A DNA stretch of 64,000 bases, taken from positions 1 through 64,000 of the forward strand of contig CAJOCU010000010.1 in the NCBI GenBank assembly GCA_905233765.1. The letters are read 5' to 3'. The stretch comes from an uncultured Bacteroidaceae bacterium (GTDB lineage Bacteria > Bacteroidota > Bacteroidia > Bacteroidales > Bacteroidaceae). Every line of letters begins with the position of its first letter. Position 1 is the first letter of the stretch. Positions 1 to 7,932 of the stretch are shown piece by piece. The notes beneath the pieces were generated by a model. The model was not told the origin of the DNA and made no database searches. It saw nothing but the letters and a program-made list of their open reading frames with translations. The translations under genes and the position numbers were made by a program.

Positions 1-99
1 GATTCCATCGAATCTGAATGCATCTTGGCCCATGACAGCTAAGGGAGCAAGCAGCGCCAATAGCGCCGAAAACAACAATCTGAATACCGAATGTTTCAT
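1..99 (-). CDS. N-terminus of a secreted protein (partial, runs off the left edge)
   Basis: Reverse complement of 1-99 reads MKHSVFRLLFSALLALLAPLAVMGQDAFRFDGI, a clear signal peptide, open to the window edge. Confidence 0.7.
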   Translation of the reverse strand, partial: MKHSVFRLLFSALLALLAPLAVMGQDAFRFDGI

Positions 100-243
100 A
101 AATATGTATGTTGTTTAGTATTATCGATTATATTCATATTGCCTGCAAAGATACGCACTATAATCAGAAAAGAAGCAGAGAACGGCGAAAAATGCAGGAA
201 ATGCTGAAAAATTAAATGATGCATGCCTCCGAAAAGACATGCA

Positions 244-334
244 TCATGATATTTTCACAACCTTCATCATTTTCAACTTAAGTCACTGAATGACAAGTTG
301 TTGCTTCGAAATAAACCTACATCAAACCTACATG
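244..334 (+). repeat. Left arm of imperfect inverted repeat flanking vapE-like gene, with AACCTACATC iterons at the inner end
   Basis: catgatattttcacaaccttcatcattttc...aaataaacctacatcaaacctacat aligns with the reverse complement of 1810-1908. Confidence 0.8.
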
Positions 335-375
335 GTATCAGCATTTTTTACTTTTCATGCTATCACTTTTCATTT

Positions 376-1635
376 TTATGCCGCCGCTTGTCTGGGAATC
401 GCATAGTAGTGAGCGCCGCTGGCTTTGCGCTGGCTCTTGAATCCCAGCTTGCGTAGGATGCGGCCGAGGTAGATGTTCAGGTTCTGGATACATTTCACAG
501 CGGGGAAACGAGAGCCGATGGTATTGGCGATGTCGTCGAGTGCAATGGGCTGGCTGCTCTCATCGTCTTTGGGCAGACGGTAGAGGGCTTGCACGAGAGG
601 CGCGAGGTCGATTTCGTCCTGGAACTGCTCGTTGACCTGCTGGATGCGCTGTTCCTCCGCATTGGTGAACCAGTAGCGACGCTTCTCCTCGCGCAGGGCA
701 TGCAGCACCTGAGCGTAGAGCTGCTCGTAGTCGATAGCCGCCTCATTGTCAATGAGCTGTCCTTCGGGGATGCTCACGCAGATGTAGCGACGCGAGCCGG
801 TAGGGTCGTGCAGGGGATGCTGGCAGTTGGTGGTGGCGATAAACGAGGCGTAGCGAGGGTTGTCCTCCTGCACGCGACCGAAGATGGGACGGCCGTTGAC
901 CTTGTTCCTCGAAACAGCAAACTTCAGGTTGGCCTGCTGCGTGGAGGTGATGCGGTCGAACTCGTCGATGATGACGAGCCCATTGTTGGAGAGCGCCAGA
1001 TCGCGGTCGAACTTATTGCCCATGTTGAAGTGGTCGAGGACGTACTCCTGCAGGTGCTTGGGCAGCAGGCGGCGGCAGAAGATGGTCTTGCCACAGCCCT
1101 GAGGACCAATCAGCACGGGCACACTCTCGTTGGCATGCAGCGTGTCCATCTGCAGCCAGTGGGCTACCATCGACAGATGCCAGGTTTTGAGCCATTCCAC
1201 CGCCTCCTCGCTGATGCCAGGCAGGCGGCTGTAGAGTTCGCGGAGGTAGTCGGTACCATCCCACGCGGGCAGGTGGTCGAGCCAGTCGCGGAAGGGATCG
1301 TACTCGGGCACTTCGGTGGAGAAGACATATTCTTCTATGTTCGTGCGCGCGTGAGCCATCTCGGGCAGCATCTTCTTGGCGGTACGCACGATGGTGTTCA
1401 TCGCCGCATCCGTAAGAGGCTGGAAGCGAGGCTCCACAGGCAGGTACAGCTGCAGGCCATCGGGCGTGAAGCCATCGGGCTCCAAGTCCGTACCATCGCG
1501 CTGCTCGCGATACTCGATCTTCTTGTTAAACGTGTTACGACGGAATTCGTAGCGCTGGAGAAATTGCTCCGTCAACTCAATTTCTTGCGACACACCCTCC
1601 TGGAGGGCTGCCGCCTGATTTTGATAGTTTTTCAT
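376..1635 (-). CDS. Virulence-associated E (VapE)-family P-loop protein
   Basis: 419 aa; Walker A GPQGCGKT, Walker B-like LVIIDEFD, SFIATTNCQHPLHDPTGSRRY typical of VapE/D5-like NTPases. Confidence 0.85.
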   Translation of the reverse strand: MKNYQNQAAALQEGVSQEIELTEQFLQRYEFRRNTFNKKIEYREQRDGTDLEPDGFTPDGLQLYLPVEPRFQPLTDAAMNTIVRTAKKMLPEMAHARTNIEEYVFSTEVPEYDPFRDWLDHLPAWDGTDYLRELYSRLPGISEEAVEWLKTWHLSMVAHWLQMDTLHANESVPVLIGPQGCGKTIFCRRLLPKHLQEYVLDHFNMGNKFDRDLALSNNGLVIIDEFDRITSTQQANLKFAVSRNKVNGRPIFGRVQEDNPRYASFIATTNCQHPLHDPTGSRRYICVSIPEGQLIDNEAAIDYEQLYAQVLHALREEKRRYWFTNAEEQRIQQVNEQFQDEIDLAPLVQALYRLPKDDESSQPIALDDIANTIGSRFPAVKCIQNLNIYLGRILRKLGFKSQRKASGAHYYAIPRQAAA

Positions 1636-1809
1636 AGTGTTTTTAAGGTCGATTCAGTGCCAGACAACATGTACTGGTTGAAATCGGCTGCAAAGTTACA
1701 ATTTATTTTTCATATTTCCTAGTTTTTTCACGTATCGTTAGGGAATAAAGCACGCGCTCTCTCCATCTCTTTCAATTTCAAGGGCTTATATTTGCAGAAA
1801 AAGTCATCA

Positions 1810-1908
1810 TGTAGGTTCCGTGTAGGTTTGATGTAGGTTTGTTTTGAAGTAGTTCACTGTCAATCAGTCGATTATGCCGAAAATGATGAAGGTAGCAAAA
1901 ATATCATG
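1810..1908 (-). repeat. Right arm of imperfect inverted repeat flanking vapE-like gene (three AACCTACA iterons)
   Basis: Reverse complement catgatatttttgctaccttcatcattttc...aaacaaacctacatcaaacctacacggaacctacat matches the left arm. Confidence 0.8.
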
Positions 1909-1968
1909 AAGCACGACTTTTTATCTCAAGTCGCTCATCAGCATTGATGCCAAATGACGTTGTGCCGT

Positions 1969-2117
1969 GTTCCACCGGTGGAACTCGACGGAAGAGCATG
2001 GTCTTATGGCCGTAAGACCATGCTCTTACAGCGTGAAGACCTTGCTCTTTCGAGTGGACCACCTTGGTGATCCACCCAACGCGCCATACCCTTCACGCGT
2101 TTCTCACCAGTGAGAAA
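1969..2117. repeat. Palindrome array with centres in a 22-bp (11-bp half-step) register
   Basis: gttccaccggtggaac (centre 1976.5), aagagcatggtctta-tggccg-taagaccatgctctt (2009.5), gtggaccaccttggtgatccac (2064.5), tttctcaccagtgagaaa (2108.5). Spacings 33, 55 and 44 bp. Confidence 0.75.
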
Positions 2118-2340
2118 ACCAATCACACCATACTGCGTTGGCGTTTGCAGCATGGTTCGTTGGCATTTGCACCTTGCTGCATCGCGCTTCGATGCTTGGT
2201 GCGTGCAAAAGTACAACATCTCCATTGCGGTTCACGAATGTTTCCGCAACTTTATTTGAATGTTGCACAATTTTACGCACATTATCCGTACAAATAGCGG
2301 GTGAAGGCGTGAAAAACGGGGATTCTTTTGGTGGATACAG

Positions 2341-2452
2341 GAAAGATGGTTATATTTGCCGCGAAAGTCTTTGAAAATCTAATAATTACGAGCTTATGAA
2401 AAAAGTTCTTTTGCTTTTGATGGCGCTGGTGATGCCGATGGTGGCGAGCGCA
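2341..2452 (+). promoter_or_regulatory. Promoter, 5'UTR and signal-peptide cassette copy 1 (TATATTTG -7 box)
   Basis: ggttatatttgccgcgaaagtctttgaaaat...atggtggcgagcgcac; near-duplicate of 4371-4485. Confidence 0.7.
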
Positions 2453-2899
2453 CCTCTGCAAGCCGATGAGTATGAGTACCTGTGGTTGTATAGCCCAGCG
2501 CCCTCTGAGCCCCAATCCTATGCCATAGCTGACTTACAGAAGATCACCTTTGGCGAGGAGGCGCTGCAGGTGCATCTCAAGAGCCAGCCGACGCCTGTCA
2601 CGTGGGCCTATGCCAACTTATATAAGATGTCTCTTGAGGCAGTCCCCACCACAGCTGTCAAGCGCGTGGCAAAGGCATCCGACCTGGCCGTCATTCAGTC
2701 TGCGTCGGAGCTGCGCGTGGAAAGCCCTACGCCCCTGAAGTCTGTAGCCATCTATAACTTACAGGGGCATCGCCTTGCCCTTTTCGGACAGAGCGAAACC
2801 TCAACCACCTATTCTCTGAAATCCCTTCCTGCAGGCGTCTATATCGTGCGTGCAGAGAATGCCACGCAGACGCAGGCCACCAAATTCGTTAAGCACTAA
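2396..2899 (+). CDS. Small secreted protein with T9SS type A-like C-terminal domain
   Basis: Signal peptide; C-terminus LKSVAIYNLQGHRLALFG...LPAGVYIVRAENATQTQATKFVKH. Confidence 0.7.
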   Translation: MKKVLLLLMALVMPMVASAPLQADEYEYLWLYSPAPSEPQSYAIADLQKITFGEEALQVHLKSQPTPVTWAYANLYKMSLEAVPTTAVKRVAKASDLAVIQSASELRVESPTPLKSVAIYNLQGHRLALFGQSETSTTYSLKSLPAGVYIVRAENATQTQATKFVKH

Positions 2900-2913
2900 T
2901 ACTACGTAGGAAT

Positions 2914-4347
2914 ATGAAAGCACGTTTTTTCTTCATCATAGCTTCAGCCCTATTGATAGCGACCTCTGCCATCGCACAGACTCGTGAAATCCAGGTCTAT
3001 AAAGGCGGCAACGTGATCAAGTTCTTTTCCTTCAATGAGGTGGACAGCGCAAAAGTCGTTTATACCGCAAAGAACATGACCGCCACAGCCGTCGACCTTG
3101 GGCTCTCTGTGAAATGGGCAGACATGAATGTGGGAGCAGGCAGACCGGAGGACTACGGCTCCTATTTCGCCTGGGGCGAGACGGCGCCCAAGAGAGAGTA
3201 CACCTGGAACACATACACCTGGTGCGAAGGCTCCAATACGACGATGACCAAGTACTGCAACGACAGTTCCTATGGAATAGAAGACTATCTGTCAACGCTG
3301 GAAGCCGCAGACGATGCAGCCCATGAGAACTGGGGTGGTGCATGGCGTATGCCGACAGAAAGCGAACTCGATGAATTGCTTAGCAACTGCACATGGAAGT
3401 GGGTCACGCTGGATGGCGTGAACGGTCAGCTCGTCACCGGCCCCAACGGCAACAGCATCTTCCTCCCCGCTACTGGCTGGATAGATAAATTGGCCCGTGC
3501 CAACGCAGGCTCCTATGGCTGCTATTACTCGTCAGCGCTTTCCTCTGAACGTTCCGACAGAGCCCGGGCCATGTACATCAGCAATGGTGGCTCCGGCCTG
3601 CACGACGCGTCCAGGATATGCGGTTACGCCGTACGCCCTGTCCTGCCTGCTACGGCTTACGCCAAGGCACCAGAGCTGCAAGTGTTCAAGGGCAACGACC
3701 TCGTCTGGTCGATAGCTGTCAGCGAAATCGACAGCGCCAAAGTCGTGGAGATCCCCGTCCATGCCGTTGACATGGGACTTTCGGTGTTCTGGGCCGACAT
3801 GAATGTGGGAGCCGAGAAGCCTGAAGAATACGGCAACTATTATTCCTGGGGTGAGACGCGTCCCAAGGACGACTACAGCCTTACTAACTATCAATGGTGG
3901 GACAATGGTTTCACCAAGTACTGCACCGGCGACGAGCATGGAACGACGGATCACAAAAGCATACTGGATTTGTCCGACGATGCCGCCAATGCCAACTGGG
4001 GCAGCACGTGGCGCACGCCAACGATAGAAGAGATCATGGAACTGGCGAACCGTTGTCAATGGCACTGGACAGAACGCAACGGCGTGGAAGGCTTTCAGGT
4101 CACTGGCCCCAGCGGCAACAGCATCTTCCTTCCCCCAGCAGGCTATTACGAAGGTTCAGAGGGTAAGGAGGTCAACCGCCACGGCTTGTATTGGTCATCA
4201 ACGCTATACACCTATGGCATCGACTATAAAGTTGATCAACGCGCGCGTTGCCTCTTCATTAATAATGTTATTATGGAATACCGTGGTATAGATGCCATCG
4301 AACGTTTCAAGGGCTTTCCAGTTCGTCCGGTCATAAAGATTCGTTAA
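2914..4347 (+). CDS. Secreted protein with two tandem FISUMP-like (Fibrobacter major paralogous-like) domains
   Basis: Two internal repeats: AVDLGLSVKWADMNVGAGRPEDYGSYFAWGET... and AVDMGLSVFWADMNVGAEKPEEYGNYYSWGET... Confidence 0.75.
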   Translation: MKARFFFIIASALLIATSAIAQTREIQVYKGGNVIKFFSFNEVDSAKVVYTAKNMTATAVDLGLSVKWADMNVGAGRPEDYGSYFAWGETAPKREYTWNTYTWCEGSNTTMTKYCNDSSYGIEDYLSTLEAADDAAHENWGGAWRMPTESELDELLSNCTWKWVTLDGVNGQLVTGPNGNSIFLPATGWIDKLARANAGSYGCYYSSALSSERSDRARAMYISNGGSGLHDASRICGYAVRPVLPATAYAKAPELQVFKGNDLVWSIAVSEIDSAKVVEIPVHAVDMGLSVFWADMNVGAEKPEEYGNYYSWGETRPKDDYSLTNYQWWDNGFTKYCTGDEHGTTDHKSILDLSDDAANANWGSTWRTPTIEEIMELANRCQWHWTERNGVEGFQVTGPSGNSIFLPPAGYYEGSEGKEVNRHGLYWSSTLYTYGIDYKVDQRARCLFINNVIMEYRGIDAIERFKGFPVRPVIKIR

Positions 4348-4370
4348 ATCGCCTTAAAGATGACAGATTC

Positions 4371-4485
4371 GGGGAAGATAGCTATATTTGCCGCGAAAGT
4401 ATTTGGAAATTCATTCTTTAGAGCTCTATGAGAAAGGTTTTGCTTATAATGATAGCGCTGGTGCTGCCGATGGTGGCGAGCGCAC
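4371..4485 (+). promoter_or_regulatory. Promoter, 5'UTR and signal-peptide cassette copy 2 (TATATTTG -7 box)
   Basis: gctatatttgccgcgaaagtatttggaaat...ccgatggtggcgagcgcac; near-duplicate of 2341-2452. Confidence 0.7.
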
Positions 4486-6155
4486 ATGATATAGAGGTCG
4501 TGAACCCTGAAGGGAAAACGATTTACTATGTCTGGATCAACGATCACACGGAATTGTCTGTAGCCTCCCGAGGCGAGGGAGCCCAGGGAGAGCAGTATGA
4601 GGGGGATATCATCATTCCAGAGACGGTGGTCTATGAAGACGTTACCTACAACGTGACGGGTATAGAACCTCTCGCCTTACGCTTCTGCGATGGCATCACC
4701 TCTGTGGTCGTACCCAAAAGCATAAAAACGATAGGTGGCGCTGCTTTCGGCAACAGGGGCCTCGAATCCATCACCATTCATTCCGATGAATTCATGCAAA
4801 ATGGCGATATCCGCTCTGCTTTCGAAGGTTCTTATTGCCACATCATTTTTGGCGACGAGGTGACGAGCATTCCCGACTGGGCTTTCGGCAACATTTATAT
4901 CACAGGTGTCACCTTCGGCAAAGGGATGAAGAGCATTGGGGCTCACGCCTTCTGGGGTTGTCAGGGACTGACCTCAGTGACCATTCCCGACAATGTGACA
5001 GAACTCAAGACATGCGCCTTCTACAGTTGCTACCACATCGAATCCGTAGAAGTGGGCAATGGCGTGAGCGTGATTGAACCACAGACGTTTGCGTACTGCA
5101 TCGCGCTCACCTCCGTCACCCTGGGCAACAGCGTGGAGGAGATTGGAAAAGACGCCTTCTACAAATGTAACAAACTTACCGCCATCGACCTGCCGCCCAG
5201 CGTGAAGAGAATCGGGAGTACGGCCTTCCTGGGATGCGAAAAAATGGAGTACTGCACAGGCGGCAGCGGCCTGACGAGCATCGCTGACCATGCGTTCTAT
5301 GAGTGTCGCAGCCTGAAATCCTTCGTCATTCCTGAGGGCGTAACGGCGATTGAAGACGAGACGTTTAATGAGTGTACCAGCATGGAATCCATACAGATTC
5401 CCGGCAGTGTGACGAGAATCGGTGCTTGTGCGTTCGTGCATTGCAGATCGCTCAAATCCTTGTTCATCCCCAGAAGTGTGACGTCCATCGGGGGCATGGC
5501 GTTTGGCGAGTGCCTCAGCCTCGAATCCATCCAGGTAGAAGAGGGCAATCCCGTGTATGACTCCCGAGAGAACTGCAATGCCATCATCCGCGAAGTCACA
5601 AACATCACCACCTTCCTGGAAGTAGGCTGCCAGAATACCACCATCCCCAGCAGCGTGACCTACATCGGAGCATCGGCCTTCTGGGCTCAACGCAAGCTCA
5701 CCTCTATAGAGATACCCAGTACGGTGAAATATATCCAGTCTGATGCGTTTGAGTATTGCGACAACCTCACATCCCTAACCCTGCCCAGCACGCATGTGTC
5801 CTTGAGTGGCTATGCGTTCTACTACGGCGGAGACGATACCGCGCCCGTCACCATCAGGAATCAGAGGAGAGAACCCACGGACATTGAGCAGGATGTCTTC
5901 AGCCCTTATCTTTATGAGCACGCCACGCTCGTTGTGCCCAATGGCACTGTCGATAAATACAAGGCTTGCGAGGGCTGGAAGAATTTCGCGAATATCATAG
6001 AGGAAAGGCAAACCGCTGTCCAGACGGTGGTCACGGACACGCCCTCTGTGCAAGAGCGCTATACCCTCGATGGCAAACGCTCCGCCACGCCCCAGCGCGG
6101 CCTCAACATCCTTCGCATGAGCGACGGCTCTGCGCGCAAGGTCCTGGCCCAGTAA
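4428..6155 (+). CDS. BspA-like leucine-rich-repeat surface protein
   Basis: 575 aa; repeated LTSVTIPDNVTELKTCAFYSCYHIESV / IGSTAFLGC units (LRR_5/BspA type); signal peptide. Confidence 0.85.
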   Translation: MRKVLLIMIALVLPMVASAHDIEVVNPEGKTIYYVWINDHTELSVASRGEGAQGEQYEGDIIIPETVVYEDVTYNVTGIEPLALRFCDGITSVVVPKSIKTIGGAAFGNRGLESITIHSDEFMQNGDIRSAFEGSYCHIIFGDEVTSIPDWAFGNIYITGVTFGKGMKSIGAHAFWGCQGLTSVTIPDNVTELKTCAFYSCYHIESVEVGNGVSVIEPQTFAYCIALTSVTLGNSVEEIGKDAFYKCNKLTAIDLPPSVKRIGSTAFLGCEKMEYCTGGSGLTSIADHAFYECRSLKSFVIPEGVTAIEDETFNECTSMESIQIPGSVTRIGACAFVHCRSLKSLFIPRSVTSIGGMAFGECLSLESIQVEEGNPVYDSRENCNAIIREVTNITTFLEVGCQNTTIPSSVTYIGASAFWAQRKLTSIEIPSTVKYIQSDAFEYCDNLTSLTLPSTHVSLSGYAFYYGGDDTAPVTIRNQRREPTDIEQDVFSPYLYEHATLVVPNGTVDKYKACEGWKNFANIIEERQTAVQTVVTDTPSVQERYTLDGKRSATPQRGLNILRMSDGSARKVLAQ

Positions 6156-6168
6156 AAGCCCAGAGGTT

Positions 6169-6440
6169 TTATTCGAAATAGAAGGAGAGGACGATCATGC
6201 TGGCGCGGCCACGGTCGAGGCTGTTGGTGAACTTCATCAGGGTTTGGTCGATGAGGTCGCTGCGGTCGTGGACAATGATGTCGCGGAGGCCGAAGCAGAA
6301 CTTCAATTCAGGAATCAGCTTGAAGTAACGGAGGTAGATGTCGCAGCCGAGGCCGATCTCGATATAGCAGCCGAAACGCTCCGTGAGCAAGGCGTTGTGC
6401 TTGCGGGCGGTGAGGTCGATGCAGGGCATCCCTGGTGTAC
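6169..6440 (-). pseudogene. 3' remnant of an outer-membrane beta-barrel gene (PorT-like)
   Basis: 86-aa ORF with CYIEIGLGCDIYLRYFKLIPELKFCFGLRDIIVHDRSDL...MIVLSFYFE resembling the PorT-family C-terminus; no N-terminal part. Confidence 0.55.
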
Positions 6441-6697
6441 TGGCTATCTGTTCGTCAGGCCCCTATGAGCAGTCCTTTGCCGACTCATGGAGCAACAAGT
6501 TGGACGTTTGGATGTGCGACCGCTTCAGCCGCAACCTCATCGGGCACGTCTCAGCCAATCCCGCAGGCACCTACCGAGACCTCTACCTCTACTGTGCCCA
6601 GCACACGCTTGGCTCGCACGTGGGAATCTATAACTATGAGAACTTCGGCAACCTCTACACCACCGGCCCGAAGGACTTCTTTACTAGGAAACAATAA
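6410..6697 (+). pseudogene. C-terminal remnant of a C13 (legumain-like) peptidase
   Basis: GIPGVLAICSSGPYEQSFADSWSNKLDVWMCDRFSRNLIGHV...LYTTGPKDFF; no catalytic N-terminal region present. Confidence 0.5.
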
Positions 6698-6702
6698 AGA
6701 AT

Positions 6703-7220
6703 GTGTCGATGAATACGACAATAATTAGAACACTTTCCACTCTGACAGTGCTGTTTTTTGCTGCGGCAATTGGGGCAGCAGATTACAACGTGGCCACAGA
6801 AGGTGAGCTGCGCACAGCGATACAAGCCGACGGCGCGAACATCCATCAGCAAAGACAAGGCCGACATCGTCAGCAAAGACGGCAGCGTGTCCTTCAAGGG
6901 CATCTACGGCCCTGTGACGCTCCTTGGCGGCGACAAGAGCACTCTTCCTCAGCACCGACAACACCCTCTACTACCCCGTTGCAGACAAGACCATCAAGCC
7001 GTTCCGCTCCTACTTCCACGTAGATCTGAGCGGTGGAGCGGAAATCAAAGCCTTCGTGCTGCGCTTTGGCGACGAGGCCACAGGCGTTCAATCGGTGCAA
7101 GGTCCTGAGGTCAAGGGTCAGGATTCCGGGTGGTACGACCTGCAGGGGCGTAAGCTCAACGGAACGCCTGCACTGAAGGGCATGTATATCAAGAACGGAC
7201 AGAAAGTCGTGAAGGAATGA
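6703..7220 (+). pseudogene. Frameshifted remnant of a secreted protein (signal peptide plus C-terminal region)
   Basis: Homology passes between three frames: MNTTIIRTLSTLTVLFFAAAIGAADYNVATEGELRTAIQADGANI, then ISKDKADIVSKDGSVSFKGIYGPVTLLGGDKS, then ALFLSTDNTLYYPVADKTIKPFRSYFHVDL...GMYIKNGQKVVKE. Confidence 0.7.
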
Positions 7221-7429
7221 TAGAAAACACTAGAAAATAGCACGCTATTGGCGATATTCTTCCTAAATACGAGCCTTTTTATCCCCCAAAAACTCATCTG
7301 CTGCCAATGCTCCGTCATGAGGTCTGTGGCGTAGAAGAAAGTGTGCGGTGTGCGCATGAAAATGTTAAAAAATATTTTTATTTGAGGTGATTTTTCACTT
7401 TTCATTTTCCATCTTTCATTAAAAAGGTG

Positions 7430-7437
7430 TACCTTTG
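7430..7437 (+). promoter_or_regulatory. Bacteroidetes -7 box TACCTTTG for rpsO
   Basis: gtgTACCTTTGcgc ~112 nt upstream of the rpsO ATG. Confidence 0.65.
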
Positions 7438-7548
7438 CGCTCGCAAATCCCGAAACACGGGTGCATTCGAGGGTGGGTGCACGACGATTGATGACGACGG
7501 CTCACCACCTGAAGGATGTGATTTACAAACTTCTATCATCAAAACATT

Positions 7549-7818
7549 ATGTACTTAGATTCCGCTAAGAAGGCCGAACTCTTCGAGAAGTTCGGTAAGG
7601 GCACAGCCGACACGGGTAGTGCCGAGAGCCAGATTGCACTGTTCACCTACCGCATTGCTCACCTCACTGAGCACATGAAGCAGAACCGCAAGGACCACAG
7701 CACCGAGCGTGCTCTGACCGGTCTCGTAGGTAAGCGTCGCTCACTGCTCAACTACCTGAAGTCACGCGACATCAACCGCTACCGTGCCATCGTCAAGGCT
7801 CTGGGTCTGCGTAAGTAA
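7549..7818 (+). CDS. rpsO: 30S ribosomal protein S15
   Basis: 89 aa; FGKGTADTGSAESQIALFTYRIAHLTEHMKQNRKDHSTERALTGLVGKRRSLLNYLK. Confidence 0.97.
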   Translation: MYLDSAKKAELFEKFGKGTADTGSAESQIALFTYRIAHLTEHMKQNRKDHSTERALTGLVGKRRSLLNYLKSRDINRYRAIVKALGLRK

Positions 7819-7848
7819 GGCGCAGCCTCTTCATCGCAAATCAAGACA

Positions 7849-7884
7849 AGCTGCGTTGCCAACAAGGTAGCGCAGCTTTTCTTT
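7849..7884 (+). terminator. Rho-independent terminator after rpsO
   Basis: agctgcgttgccaacaaggtagcgcagctttt. Confidence 0.7.
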
Positions 7885-7932
7885 TACAACGAGTCACACG
7901 TATTTCATATATAGATATATTGAAGCCATACT

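Noticed and set aside
589-1722. 377-aa plus-strand ORF antisense to the vapE-like gene
   Set aside because: Shadow ORF with low-complexity hydrophobic/acidic bias and no family motifs; the minus strand clearly encodes VapE.
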